This document shows, one piece after another, positions 26,814 through 35,935 of a stretch of 64,000 nucleotides of DNA. The notes below the pieces were generated by a model. The model saw only the letters and a program-made list of their open reading frames with translations. It searched no databases and was not told the origin of the DNA. This DNA comes from Thalassotalea_B piscium_A (lineage in GTDB: Bacteria > Pseudomonadota > Gammaproteobacteria > Enterobacterales > Alteromonadaceae): the NCBI GenBank assembly GCA_049347715.1, contig CP186339.1, forward strand, positions 372,001 to 436,000, read 5' to 3'. Position 1 is the first letter of the stretch, and every line of letters starts with the position of its first letter. A program made the translations under genes and the position numbers.

Positions 26814-29234
26814 ATGAAATTCGTTCGTATTTTTTCATTGCTACTACTGACAATTGTATTTTCGGTTGAAGCAGCAAGTTCTTACGGTGATTTCGTTGCA
26901 GATAAAAAATATCAACCTGGATATTTTTCGTTTTACTTAGATGAAGCTAATGGGAAAGTTTATCTTGAAATAGATAAGTTTAACCAAGATTTTCTTTTTC
27001 AGAGTAGTCTTCCTCACGGGATTGGCTCTAACGATATTGGCTTAGATCGTGGTCAATTAGGTGATACACGTTTAGTACGCTTTGAAAGAGCAGGCGATAA
27101 AGTATTACTTAGACAACAGAATAGTTATTATCGAGCCGACACTAATAATTTGTTAGAAAAGCAATCAGTGACTGAGGCGTTTGCTAGCTCGATAATCTGG
27201 GGATTTAAGGTTGAAAGTGAAACTAAAGAGGGTGATAAAATCGTTATTGATTACACCCCATTCTTATTGTCAGATATTCATAATTTAGCCGATAGGTTAA
27301 AACAAAGTAAACAAGGCAACTTTTCAATAGATTTAAGTCGAAGTTTTGTTTATTCAAAACGGACGAAAGCATTTCCAGATAACACTGAATTGGAAGGGAC
27401 AGTTACTTTTAAAGGAACGGGGGCAGGCAGTTATTTACGTAGTGTTACGCCAGACCCTAAAGCCGTAACAGTGAATTTACATCATTCATTAATTAAGTTA
27501 CCTGACGATAATTACCAACCGAGAGTTTTTCATCCTTATAGTGGCTTTTGGTCACATAGCTATGCGGACTATGCCAGTGGTATTGATGAACCTATTATTA
27601 AACGTGTGATCCCTCGCCATCGTTTAGCCAAGAAAAATCCAAACGCAGTTAAAAGTGAAGCGATTAAACCTATTATTTATTATGTAGATGCAGGTGTACC
27701 CGAGCCGATTAGAAGTGCGTTGTTAGACGGTACAAAATGGTGGGATCAAGCGTTTGAAGCTATAGGTTATAAAAATGCTTTTCAAGTGAAAATATTACCT
27801 GCTGATGCTGATCCTATGGATGTTCGTTATAACGTTATTCAATGGGTGCATCGTGCAACACGAGGATGGTCTTATGGGGCATCAGTTATTGATCCAAGAA
27901 CAGGTGAAATTATTAAAGGTCACGTTACGTTAGGCTCTCTAAGAGTACGTCAAGATTACCTGATTGCATTAGGACTAACCTCTCCTTTTGTTTCCGAAAA
28001 TACTGACACAAGTGCCATGAAAGCCATGGCATTAGCACGTATTCGTCAACTAGCTGCGCATGAAGTAGGGCATACCTTAGGGATTGCTCATAATTTTGCA
28101 GCAAGTGTTAATAATCGAGCTTCGGTGATGGACTACCCACACCCATTAATTGAATTGCGCGATGGAAAAATTGATTTGTCTAACGCTTATGATGACAAGA
28201 TCGGTATTTGGGATAAGCATGTGATTGCTTATGGTTATGCGCAAGTTTCACCAGAGAAAGAGCAAGACTATCTCGATAGCGTCATTGAACAAGGGCAGGA
28301 TAAAGGTTTACTTTTTGTTTCAGATGCTGATGCTAGAGCAAGTTCAGGTGCCAATAATACGGGGCATTTATGGGATAACGGTAAAAATGCAGCACAAGAA
28401 TTAACGCGTATGTTAACCATTAGAAAAAAAGCCCTAGCTGACTTTGGTTTAAATAGTATTCCAGTTAACACGCCGTTGTCAGAATTAGAGCAAGTATTAG
28501 TGCCTATTTACAACTTCCATCGCTATCAAGTAGAAGCCGCCGCTAAATTAATTGCTGGTGTTGAGTACAGTTATCAAGTGAGGATACTGAATCAACAGAG
28601 TCAAATGAAATGGGTTGCCCCAGAGGTACAACAGCAAGCGATGGATGCATTACTTGAAAGTATGAGTCCAGAGGTATTAACTATCCCTGACAATATTGTC
28701 AAACTGATCCCCCCTAAAGCTTATGGTTACTCCAGAAACCGTGAAAGTTTTAAAGGAAATACAGGTATCACATTTGATCCTATCTCTGCTGCTGAAGCTA
28801 GTGCAAAACACGTTTTATCATTAATGTTTAACGCGCAGCGGTTAGCGCGTTTACAGCAGCAAGCGGTAATGAATACTGCGATTCCATCAGTATCAAGTTA
28901 TTTTGATCAAGTGATCGGCAAAACACTTAAAGCATCGCCGGAATCAGGTTTAGCTGCATTAGTGCAACAACGAGTGAATCAGCAAGTGGTCGATCATTTA
29001 TTAATGCTTTGGCATAGCAAGAATGTAGTTAGTGAGGTCCGTTCCGAAGTATTTGTTACTTTAAGTGATTTAAACCTGTGGTTGAATGACAATAGTCGCT
29101 TGAAAAAATATAAACCCATGCGTTCACAATTTAAGCTGTTAGCTAATCAAATCAATTTTAGCTTAGGGCAAGGTAAATTAGTCATAGAAGCGTCTACGGT
29201 TAAAATGCCTCCGGGCTCACCGATCGGGAACTAG
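26814..29234 (+). CDS. Secreted zinc-dependent metalloprotease (met-zincin, DUF5117/DUF4953 type)
   Basis: The 806-residue protein has a signal peptide (about residues 1-20, ending VEAASS). It carries the extended zinc motif HEVGHTLGIAHNF near residue 415, followed by a met-turn SVMDYPHP. The N-terminal domain resembles DUF5117, and the segment around the motif the DUF4953 met-zincin domain. Such proteins are common in marine gammaproteobacteria and Bacteroidetes and are expected in the periplasm or outside the cell. Substrate unknown. Confidence 0.85.
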   Translation: MKFVRIFSLLLLTIVFSVEAASSYGDFVADKKYQPGYFSFYLDEANGKVYLEIDKFNQDFLFQSSLPHGIGSNDIGLDRGQLGDTRLVRFERAGDKVLLRQQNSYYRADTNNLLEKQSVTEAFASSIIWGFKVESETKEGDKIVIDYTPFLLSDIHNLADRLKQSKQGNFSIDLSRSFVYSKRTKAFPDNTELEGTVTFKGTGAGSYLRSVTPDPKAVTVNLHHSLIKLPDDNYQPRVFHPYSGFWSHSYADYASGIDEPIIKRVIPRHRLAKKNPNAVKSEAIKPIIYYVDAGVPEPIRSALLDGTKWWDQAFEAIGYKNAFQVKILPADADPMDVRYNVIQWVHRATRGWSYGASVIDPRTGEIIKGHVTLGSLRVRQDYLIALGLTSPFVSENTDTSAMKAMALARIRQLAAHEVGHTLGIAHNFAASVNNRASVMDYPHPLIELRDGKIDLSNAYDDKIGIWDKHVIAYGYAQVSPEKEQDYLDSVIEQGQDKGLLFVSDADARASSGANNTGHLWDNGKNAAQELTRMLTIRKKALADFGLNSIPVNTPLSELEQVLVPIYNFHRYQVEAAAKLIAGVEYSYQVRILNQQSQMKWVAPEVQQQAMDALLESMSPEVLTIPDNIVKLIPPKAYGYSRNRESFKGNTGITFDPISAAEASAKHVLSLMFNAQRLARLQQQAVMNTAIPSVSSYFDQVIGKTLKASPESGLAALVQQRVNQQVVDHLLMLWHSKNVVSEVRSEVFVTLSDLNLWLNDNSRLKKYKPMRSQFKLLANQINFSLGQGKLVIEASTVKMPPGSPIGN

Positions 29235-29340
29235 TAAAATAAAAAGCGGCATAGTAAGGAAGGGATACTATGCCGTGGTGCCATTTCGCAAAAAATGCTT
29301 TATGCACATAAACTATTTGACCTTGGTTATTCTATGTTGA

Positions 29341-30261
29341 TTAGCTGCTACACGCACTTTCAACGGGTTGAATGGTGCTTTTTGTGCGTTTATTTGCGGG
29401 TGAAAGCACGACTAAGTTTCCAACTAAAATGCACAAAAGCCCAATTACGGTGTAACTACTCCAATTAAAGTCTTCAACAAATGTTGAAATAATAACGGCG
29501 ATTGCAGGAAACATAATGCTGGAGTACGACGCCTTGTGTGCTCCGATGTTATTGAGCAAGGTTAGATAACAGCCAAAAGCAATAACTGAGCCGAAAACAG
29601 ATAAGTAAATCAACGAACTAATATAAGATGTGGTGAATGAAAAGGTGAACGCTTTACCTTGTACGAGTAATAAAATTGCCATAAATAATGCCCCATAAGC
29701 CATTCCCCAGGTATTTGATGCCACTAGAGAATAATTTAGCTTTTGGTTGCGAATTGACAGCATATTTCCGGTTGAAGCAAATAAGGTTCCTACAATACAA
29801 AGTGAGAAGCCGAGCAAGGTTTCACCTCCTAGTGTTGTATCATTAATTTCGGGCCAAAAAAGCGTGATAATGCCAATCAAGCCAATGGCTCCACCTAAAT
29901 AGATACGCGCATTGATTTTAGTTTTGTACCAAATACTGGCATTGATGATGTTAAAGAACATGATCAGTGAAAAGCCGATACAGGTAAGCGCAGAATTTAT
30001 ATGTTGTTGTGCTGAATAGAGGAATAAATAATTACAGCCAAATAAGGTTAAACCAAATAGCGCAAATTGCATGTGTGCTTTACGATTAAATTTTAACGAG
30101 ATTTTCTTCCAACGAGCGTAAGCGAGTAGAACTAGGGCGGCTAAGCCAAATCGATAACATAGTGATGCTTCTAGAGAAACATCACCAAGTTGGTAATTAA
30201 TTGCTATCCATGTGCTGCCCCATATGAGTACAGTCATAATATATAAAAATAAGTTATTCAT
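29341..30261 (-). CDS. EamA/DMT family transporter
   Basis: The 306-residue inner-membrane protein has about ten helices in two repeated halves, with LIWGSTWIAINYQLG in helix one, a typical start of an EamA drug/metabolite exporter. It is divergent from the MocR-type regulator at 30365 with a 103-bp gap, an arrangement in which the regulator often controls the transporter. Confidence 0.85.
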   Translation of the reverse strand: MNNLFLYIMTVLIWGSTWIAINYQLGDVSLEASLCYRFGLAALVLLAYARWKKISLKFNRKAHMQFALFGLTLFGCNYLFLYSAQQHINSALTCIGFSLIMFFNIINASIWYKTKINARIYLGGAIGLIGIITLFWPEINDTTLGGETLLGFSLCIVGTLFASTGNMLSIRNQKLNYSLVASNTWGMAYGALFMAILLLVQGKAFTFSFTTSYISSLIYLSVFGSVIAFGCYLTLLNNIGAHKASYSSIMFPAIAVIISTFVEDFNWSSYTVIGLLCILVGNLVVLSPANKRTKSTIQPVESACSS

Positions 30262-30364
30262 AAATATTGCTATCGAGTTCTATTAGCTTTTAATAATTGG
30301 ACAGTTTACTGGCTTTTTGTTGTAATAACATATACAGAAAAATAAAAATGAAACCTATACAGTT

Positions 30365-31810
30365 ATGCGTTTATTAGATCGTTCTTCATCTGAATTTTTA
30401 TATCAACAAGTCATAGATTTTATTGATAAGCAAGAAGAAAGCGGTGCTTTAAAAGCGGGTGATAAATTACCGAGTTTACGAAAATTAAGTCGTCAGTTTG
30501 GTATTAGTGTACCAACAGTTAAGCAAGCCTATATCGAACTTGAGCGGCAAGGGTCTATCTCTGCTCGCCCTCAGTCAGGTTATTATTTAAAAGCAAAACA
30601 GGCAAAAACTTTGCTACCCATGCGAGCCAATTGGGCTTGCCTTTCACCAGTAGAGGTTTCGTGTCGACAACTAATTGAACAAGTTCACGATGCCTTACAC
30701 CTACCAGACTCTGTAGCTTTAGGTATTTCTAATCCTATTCAAGCTCATCCGCCAGATAAAACCTTAGCTCGATTAATGCGCTCTGTGTTAACCAAAGTGT
30801 CAGAAAATGCAGTGAGTTATGGCTCTGTTAATGGCGATGTTAAATTACGTTTAAACTTAGCAATGCGCTATCAAGCACTTGGCGCAGATGTTAATCACCA
30901 AGAAATAATAATCACTAATGGCGCACAAGAGGCTTTATCTATTGCGCTTCAGTGTGTAGCGAGTAAAGGAGATGTCATTGCGATAGAGTCTCCTTGTTTT
31001 TTTGGCATCATAGAATTAATTGAAGCATTGGGGATGAAAGCACTAGAAGTTTATACCTGTACAGAAGACGGTGTAGACATTGATGAGTTGCAAATCTTAC
31101 TAGATAAGCATCAAGTTGCTGCTTGTTTATTCTCTACTGCCATAAATAATCCGATTGGATCTATGATGTCAGATAAGCAAAGGCAGCGCTTAGTACAAAT
31201 GCTGGAGCATCGTAATATTCCCTTAATTGAAGATGATGTTTATAGTGATTTGTATTTTACCGAAAAACGACCGACACCAGCGCAGTTATATTCAGAAAAA
31301 GGGTTAGTGATGACCTGCTCTTCTTTTTCTAAAACCGCAGCTCCTGGTTATCGTATTGGCTGGTTAATTCCTGGAAAATTTGAAGAAAAAGCTAAACGCA
31401 TTAAAAGAGCGCAATCGTGTTCCACGTCAATGTTACCGCAATGGACTTTGAGTGATTACTTAATGAGTGGCGAGTACGATCGCCATCTTTTAGTATTAAG
31501 AAAAACACTTCGTTATAATTGTGAGCGATTTAGAGCCTCAATTGCAGCGAGTTTTCCGCCAGAGGTTTGCATATCACAACCTCAAGGTGGTAGTGTTTTA
31601 TGGATAAGATGTCGATCGCATGTTAATACCAGTGACTTCTTTCATCAGGCTATAGAGCAAGGTGTAAGCTTTGCCCCAGGTCAGATATTTTCTCCCTCTG
31701 GACAATTTAAAAACTTTATGCGGATTAGTTATGGGGTGAAATGGGGAGGTGAGATCGAACACGCAATAAAAGTATTGGGTAAGTTGGTATACCAGTATTC
31801 AAATAAATAA
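30365..31810 (+). CDS. MocR-type regulator: GntR winged helix fused to aminotransferase domain
   Basis: The 481-residue protein has an N-terminal GntR-type DNA-binding domain (about residues 1-75: LKAGDKLPSLRKLSRQFGIS, then VPTVKQAYIELERQGSI). A type I aminotransferase fold follows, with INNPIGSMMS and the PLP-binding Lys in CSSFSKTAAPGYRIGW near residue 322. MocR proteins use PLP adducts as effectors and rarely act as transaminases. The neighbouring EamA exporter is the likely target, by position. Confidence 0.9.
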   Translation: MRLLDRSSSEFLYQQVIDFIDKQEESGALKAGDKLPSLRKLSRQFGISVPTVKQAYIELERQGSISARPQSGYYLKAKQAKTLLPMRANWACLSPVEVSCRQLIEQVHDALHLPDSVALGISNPIQAHPPDKTLARLMRSVLTKVSENAVSYGSVNGDVKLRLNLAMRYQALGADVNHQEIIITNGAQEALSIALQCVASKGDVIAIESPCFFGIIELIEALGMKALEVYTCTEDGVDIDELQILLDKHQVAACLFSTAINNPIGSMMSDKQRQRLVQMLEHRNIPLIEDDVYSDLYFTEKRPTPAQLYSEKGLVMTCSSFSKTAAPGYRIGWLIPGKFEEKAKRIKRAQSCSTSMLPQWTLSDYLMSGEYDRHLLVLRKTLRYNCERFRASIAASFPPEVCISQPQGGSVLWIRCRSHVNTSDFFHQAIEQGVSFAPGQIFSPSGQFKNFMRISYGVKWGGEIEHAIKVLGKLVYQYSNK

Positions 31811-31849
31811 TTTAATGATAGCCAAAGATAGAGACTAAAGAGGTAAACA

Positions 31850-32503
31850 ATGAAAAATATAGCGGTAATTTTAAGTGGCTGCGGGGTTTATGACGGTAGT
31901 GAAATTCATGAGTCGGTACTGACATTGTTAGCTATTGACCAGCAAGGTGCCAAGTATCGCTGTTTTGCACCAAATATTTCTCAATACCATGTGATTAATC
32001 ATCTTACTGGTGAAGTCAGTGAGCCAGAAACACGTAATGTATTAGTTGAATCTGCGCGTATTGCTAGAGGGGATGTAGAAGATCTTGTTGAATTAAATGT
32101 CGATGAGTTTGATGCGATTATTTTTCCAGGTGGCTTCGGTGCGGCAAAAAATTTATGTGATTTTGCCATTAACGGTGAACAATGCTCTGTCAATCCACTA
32201 GTGCTGCAAACCGCCAAAGCTTTTGTTAGTGCTAACAAACCTGCTGGATATATGTGTATTGCGCCTGCAATGTTACCTTTTATTTATGGTGAAAACGTTC
32301 AAGGAACAATTGGCACTGATGCTGGGGTTGCTGAGTCATTGACTCATTTAGGGTTAAATCATCAGAATTGTCCGGTTGATGATATTGTTGTTGATGAAAA
32401 AGCTAAGTTAGTGACGACACCTGCTTACATGTTGGCGACGAGTATTAATGAAGCAGCAAAGGGGATTAATAAATTAGTGGCCAAAGTAATAGAACTTGCT
32501 TGA
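31850..32503 (+). CDS. elbB: ElbB-type DJ-1/PfpI superfamily protein (glyoxalase III-like)
   Basis: The 217-residue protein matches ElbB of gammaproteobacteria: it starts with KNIAVILSGCGVYDGSEIHE and has the nucleophile-elbow Cys in AGYMCIAPAMLPF near residue 138, plus IIFPGGFGAAKNLCDFA. ElbB has been reported to have glyoxalase activity and was named for an effect on isoprenoid synthesis; its physiological role is unclear. AAGAGGTAAACA precedes the ATG. Confidence 0.92.
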   Translation: MKNIAVILSGCGVYDGSEIHESVLTLLAIDQQGAKYRCFAPNISQYHVINHLTGEVSEPETRNVLVESARIARGDVEDLVELNVDEFDAIIFPGGFGAAKNLCDFAINGEQCSVNPLVLQTAKAFVSANKPAGYMCIAPAMLPFIYGENVQGTIGTDAGVAESLTHLGLNHQNCPVDDIVVDEKAKLVTTPAYMLATSINEAAKGINKLVAKVIELA

Positions 32504-32529
32504 AACACAGTGCACTAATAGCAAATGTT

Positions 32530-32688
32530 TTATTTGTTAGATTCTTTTTCTTGTGTTTTGATTTCTGCTTGTTGTAATCGCCATGCTTTTCTAGCAGCAT
32601 AATATGTATCCCATACACATGGGGTACAGGCACTATCACAACATTCACCATCGGTAGGTGGTTCTGGTTTTTCTAATAATTCCGTCAT
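32530..32688 (-). CDS. Small Cys-rich protein with oxidoreductase-like (OxiDD) domain
   Basis: Read on the minus strand from ATG at 32688, this frame encodes 52 residues. The start MTELLEKPEPPTDGECCDSA is followed by CTPCVWDTYYAARKAWRLQQ. The pattern P.PPT..ECC.S.C..CVWD.Y is the signature of the short 'oxidoreductase-like' domain (PF09791), found in small bacterial proteins and fungal mitochondrial proteins. The two cysteine pairs could bind metal or iron-sulfur. Its function is unknown. It is convergent with elbB. Confidence 0.82.
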   Translation of the reverse strand: MTELLEKPEPPTDGECCDSACTPCVWDTYYAARKAWRLQQAEIKTQEKESNK

Positions 32689-32740
32689 TTGTGATCACAT
32701 CTTAAGTATAAGGTTGTTTGATTACCCAATAGTATAAATA

Positions 32741-32767
32741 AAAAAGCTCTGCATGTGCAGAGCTTTC
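32741..32767 (-). terminator. Terminator of the aroQ-accB-accC operon
   Basis: On the minus strand GAAAGCTCTGCA and TGCAGAGCTTTTTT form a strong stem followed by a T run, about 30 bp after the accC stop codon. Confidence 0.85.
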
Positions 32768-32798
32768 ATTAATATTTTGTTAATGCCATTGGGCTTAA

Positions 32799-34145
32799 CT
32801 ATTCACTTTCAGCGAGTTTCTTTTCTAAATAATGAATATTGGCGCCACCATTTATAAAGCCTTGATCATTGAGAATATCTTTGTGTAAGGCGATATTCGT
32901 TTTAATACCATCTATCACTAATTCATTTAATGCATTACGCATACGGGCAATAGCTACATCACGGTTATCACCGTAAGTGATTAATTTACCAATCATAGAA
33001 TCATAATGTGGTGGTACAGAATAATCAGCATAAATATGAGAATCCCAACGGACACCCATTCCACCTGGAGGATGAAAACGTGTAATAGTGCCTGGTGATG
33101 GAATAAAGGTGCGCGGATCTTCAGCATTTATTCGACATTCAATTGCATGACCAGAAATTTTAATATCTTCTTGGGTATAAGATAATGGTTGTCCAGCGGC
33201 AATACGCAGTTGTTCTTTAATCAAATCTACACCAGTAACCATTTCAGTGACAGGGTGTTCAACTTGGATACGAGTATTCATTTCAATAAAGTAGAATTCG
33301 CCGTTTTCATATAAAAACTCAAAAGTACCTGCACCACGGTAGCCAATTTCAACACATGCACGGCAACAACGTTCACCTATTTGAGCTCGCATTTTTGGTG
33401 TAATACCTGGTGCTGGCGCTTCTTCAACAACTTTTTGATGACGACGTTGCATTGAACAATCACGTTCACCTAAATGAATTGCACCACCTTGACCATCAGC
33501 CATAATTTGAATTTCAACATGACGTGGATTTTCAAGGAATTTTTCCATGTAAACCATATCATTATTGAAAGTAACTCGTGCTTCTGATTTAGTTAGTTGA
33601 ATAGCATTGACGAGCTCGGTTTCATCACGAACAACTCGCATGCCTCGACCGCCGCCGCCGCCAGATGCTTTAATGATAACTGGATAGCCAATACGTTTTG
33701 CATGGGCAAGGTTTGCCTGTGCATCATCGGTTAATGGTCCGTCTGAACCGGGTACACAAGGTACTCCAGCAGCTTTCATTGCTTTGATTGCAGAAACTTT
33801 GTCACCCATCAAACGGATGCTTTCGGCTTTAGGACCGATAAATGTAAAACCAGATTTTTCTACTTGTTCAGCAAAATCAGCATTTTCAGCTAAAAAACCA
33901 TAGCCAGGATGAATAGCTACCGCATTAGTGACTTCAGCAGCAGTGATGATCATTGGAATATTAAGGTAGCTGTCAGTTGCAGAAGGTTTACCTATACAGA
34001 TAGTTTCATCAGCTAATAATACATGCTTTAAGGTTCTATCAGCAGTTGAATGAACAGCAACAGTTTTAATACCCAATTCTTTACATGCACGTAATATTCT
34101 TAGTGCAATTTCGCCTCTATTGGCGATTACGACTTTATCTAACAT
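32799..34145 (-). CDS. accC: Acetyl-CoA carboxylase, biotin carboxylase subunit
   Basis: AccC carboxylates the biotin on AccB with ATP and bicarbonate in the first step of fatty acid synthesis. The 448-residue protein has MLDKVVIANRGEIALRILRA at the start, the ATP-grasp glycine loop KASGGGGGRGMRVV near residue 160, and EMNTRIQVEHPVTEM with the catalytic acidic and Arg residues. It follows accB with a 23-bp gap. Confidence 0.97.
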   Translation of the reverse strand: MLDKVVIANRGEIALRILRACKELGIKTVAVHSTADRTLKHVLLADETICIGKPSATDSYLNIPMIITAAEVTNAVAIHPGYGFLAENADFAEQVEKSGFTFIGPKAESIRLMGDKVSAIKAMKAAGVPCVPGSDGPLTDDAQANLAHAKRIGYPVIIKASGGGGGRGMRVVRDETELVNAIQLTKSEARVTFNNDMVYMEKFLENPRHVEIQIMADGQGGAIHLGERDCSMQRRHQKVVEEAPAPGITPKMRAQIGERCCRACVEIGYRGAGTFEFLYENGEFYFIEMNTRIQVEHPVTEMVTGVDLIKEQLRIAAGQPLSYTQEDIKISGHAIECRINAEDPRTFIPSPGTITRFHPPGGMGVRWDSHIYADYSVPPHYDSMIGKLITYGDNRDVAIARMRNALNELVIDGIKTNIALHKDILNDQGFINGGANIHYLEKKLAESE

Positions 34146-34168
34146 GGAATTACCCTTTTTTGTTGGGC

Positions 34169-34615
34169 TTATTCAATGATGAATAGCGGTTGGTCGAACT
34201 CAATTGGATCTGCGTTTTGAGCTAAAATTTCTTTAACAACACCTGATTTGTCAGCTTCAATTTGGTTCATCATTTTCATCGCTTCAACGATACAAAGTGT
34301 GTCACCAGCATTTACGTGTTGACCAATTTCAACGAAATCAGGCGCATCTGGAGAGCCGGCAGAATAAAATGTCCCCACCATTGGTGAACGTACTATATGA
34401 CCAGTCATTACTGCTGGCGCAGCTTCAACCGGAGCGGCTGGAGCAGCAACTGGAGCCGGAGCTGCAGCTAATGGAGCTTGTTGCATCATAGGTGCGGCCA
34501 TTGCTGGAACACCACGACTAATGCGTACAGACTCTTCACCTTCTGAAATTTCTAATTCATTAATGCCTGATTCTTCAACAAGCTCAATTAGTTTTTTGAT
34601 TTTACGAATGTCCAT
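34169..34615 (-). CDS. accB: Biotin carboxyl carrier protein of acetyl-CoA carboxylase
   Basis: The 148-residue protein has an N-terminal helical segment (MDIRKIKKLIELVEESGINE), a flexible Ala/Pro-rich linker (about residues 37-70) and the biotinyl domain with the modified Lys in EAMKMMN near residue 114. It carries carboxybiotin between AccC and the transferase. It lies in the conserved aroQ-accB-accC order. Confidence 0.97.
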   Translation of the reverse strand: MDIRKIKKLIELVEESGINELEISEGEESVRISRGVPAMAAPMMQQAPLAAAPAPVAAPAAPVEAAPAVMTGHIVRSPMVGTFYSAGSPDAPDFVEIGQHVNAGDTLCIVEAMKMMNQIEADKSGVVKEILAQNADPIEFDQPLFIIE

Positions 34616-34677
34616 AATACACCTTTATATTGTGTTAATTTCTTATTAATTACTATAGTCTTAAATGGAAGAACCTA

Positions 34678-35157
34678 CTAAAGACTAGCTATTGTTTGTT
34701 TGTTTTCAATTAAATATTCTTTTGCTGCCATAAGTGCATAGTTATAACCCTTAGCACCTAAACCGCAGATAACACCTACTGCTATATCTGAAAAATAAGA
34801 GTGATGTCTAAATGATTCTCGTGCGTGCACATTTGATAAATGTATTTCAATAAAGGGAGTATTTACCGATAACAAAGCATCCCTTAATGCGACACTAGTA
34901 TGTGTAAATGCCGCAGGGTTAATTAGAATAAAATCAATAGTCTCATATGCTTGATGAATTTTGTCTATTAATTGTGATTCTGCATTTGATTGAAAATGTG
35001 TTAACGTTATCTCATTATCTAGAGCGGTTATTGATAAATTTTTGACAATACTGTCTAACGTCTGTGCGCCATAAACGTTAGGTTCACGTTTGCCTAACAT
35101 GTTCAAATTAGGACCATTTAGTAGTAAAACGTTAAATTTAGTAGTCATATTCGCCAA
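34678..35157 (-). CDS. aroQ: 3-dehydroquinate dehydratase, type II
   Basis: AroQ removes water from 3-dehydroquinate in the shikimate pathway. The 159-residue protein has the type II motifs LLLNGPNLNMLGKREPNVYG, with the catalytic Tyr, then HFQSNAESQLIDKIH, INPAAFTHTSVALRDAL and EIHLSNVHARESFRHHS. The ATG of a second Met at residue 4 is an equally possible start. It heads the operon with accB and accC. Confidence 0.95.
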   Translation of the reverse strand: MANMTTKFNVLLLNGPNLNMLGKREPNVYGAQTLDSIVKNLSITALDNEITLTHFQSNAESQLIDKIHQAYETIDFILINPAAFTHTSVALRDALLSVNTPFIEIHLSNVHARESFRHHSYFSDIAVGVICGLGAKGYNYALMAAKEYLIENKQTIASL

Positions 35158-35506
35158 TAAAGCCCTTAAAAGTCATTATGTTTATAATCATTACATAAAA
35201 ACAAGTGCTTGGAAACCAAGATGTTTAAAATATGCTAATTATCAACATTTCTTGCATATTATAGACTTTTCACAGAAATTAGCAGCAAAATAGTGGTCTA
35301 ATCTGTTGAGGAGTAAAATCGATACAGAATAGAACAATTAAAAGTAGAGAAAAAGTAGAGAAATAGTGGCAGTTTTGCAAGAATTAGCTAAACTCTACCT
35401 TAATAGAAATATATTTATCTATCTGAAAATTAATGGATATTATTGGTTGACCTCGGTTGAGTTTATCTAGTTGATTTTTTACTGATTTTATTATTGTGAT
35501 AAGGAA
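35158..35506. other. Intergenic region between aroQ and the binding-protein gene
   Basis: These 350 bases hold the divergent promoters of aroQ and of the cluster that follows. I see no RNA gene, repeat or coding frame. AAGGAA at 35501-35506 looks like a ribosome-binding site for the next gene. Confidence 0.4.
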
Positions 35507-35935
35507 ATCGTTATCTCGCGTATTTTTTTAATAATATGTTTCATGTACTTGAGCCTAAACTCCTTAAGTGCTCGGGCTGTAGATATTATTACTCACCCAA
35601 CCATACAAGTTGCAAGTTTAACTACTTCTCAATTGCGGCGGATATATTCTATGAGACAAGTAAAATGGTCGAATGGAATGCCGATAGTTGTTTTTGTTTT
35701 GCCATCAAGTTCCAAACCACATCAAGATTTTTGTAAGCAGTCGTTAAAGATATTTCCATATCAGCTAGATCGTATCTGGAATAAGTTAACATTTTCAGGG
35801 TTAGGTGTTGCTCCAATCATGGTCAATACATCTGCAGAATTATTATCAGCAGTAAAAAGGACACCCGGTGCTATAGGCTACGTTGAAAACGCTATTAAGG
35901 AAGAAGATATTAATGTTATCGCTATTACTAAATAA
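35507..35935 (+). CDS. Phosphate-type (PstS-like) periplasmic binding protein, small
   Basis: The recognised part, from ATG at 35543, is 130 residues: ARAVDIITHPTIQVASLTTS, LRRIYSMRQVKWSNGMPIVV, then GAIGYVENA, which fits the PBP-like_2 (PstS-type) fold in shortened form. The frame continues upstream as ISRIFLIICFMYLSLNSLSA, a convincing signal peptide, but no ATG, GTG or TTG starts it. AAGGAA at 35501 would point to an ATC at 35507 or 35513. The true start is therefore uncertain. The next gene overlaps its end, suggesting coupling with the porin and the GGDEF/EAL gene. Confidence 0.65.
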   Translation: MVISRIFLIICFMYLSLNSLSARAVDIITHPTIQVASLTTSQLRRIYSMRQVKWSNGMPIVVFVLPSSSKPHQDFCKQSLKIFPYQLDRIWNKLTFSGLGVAPIMVNTSAELLSAVKRTPGAIGYVENAIKEEDINVIAITK

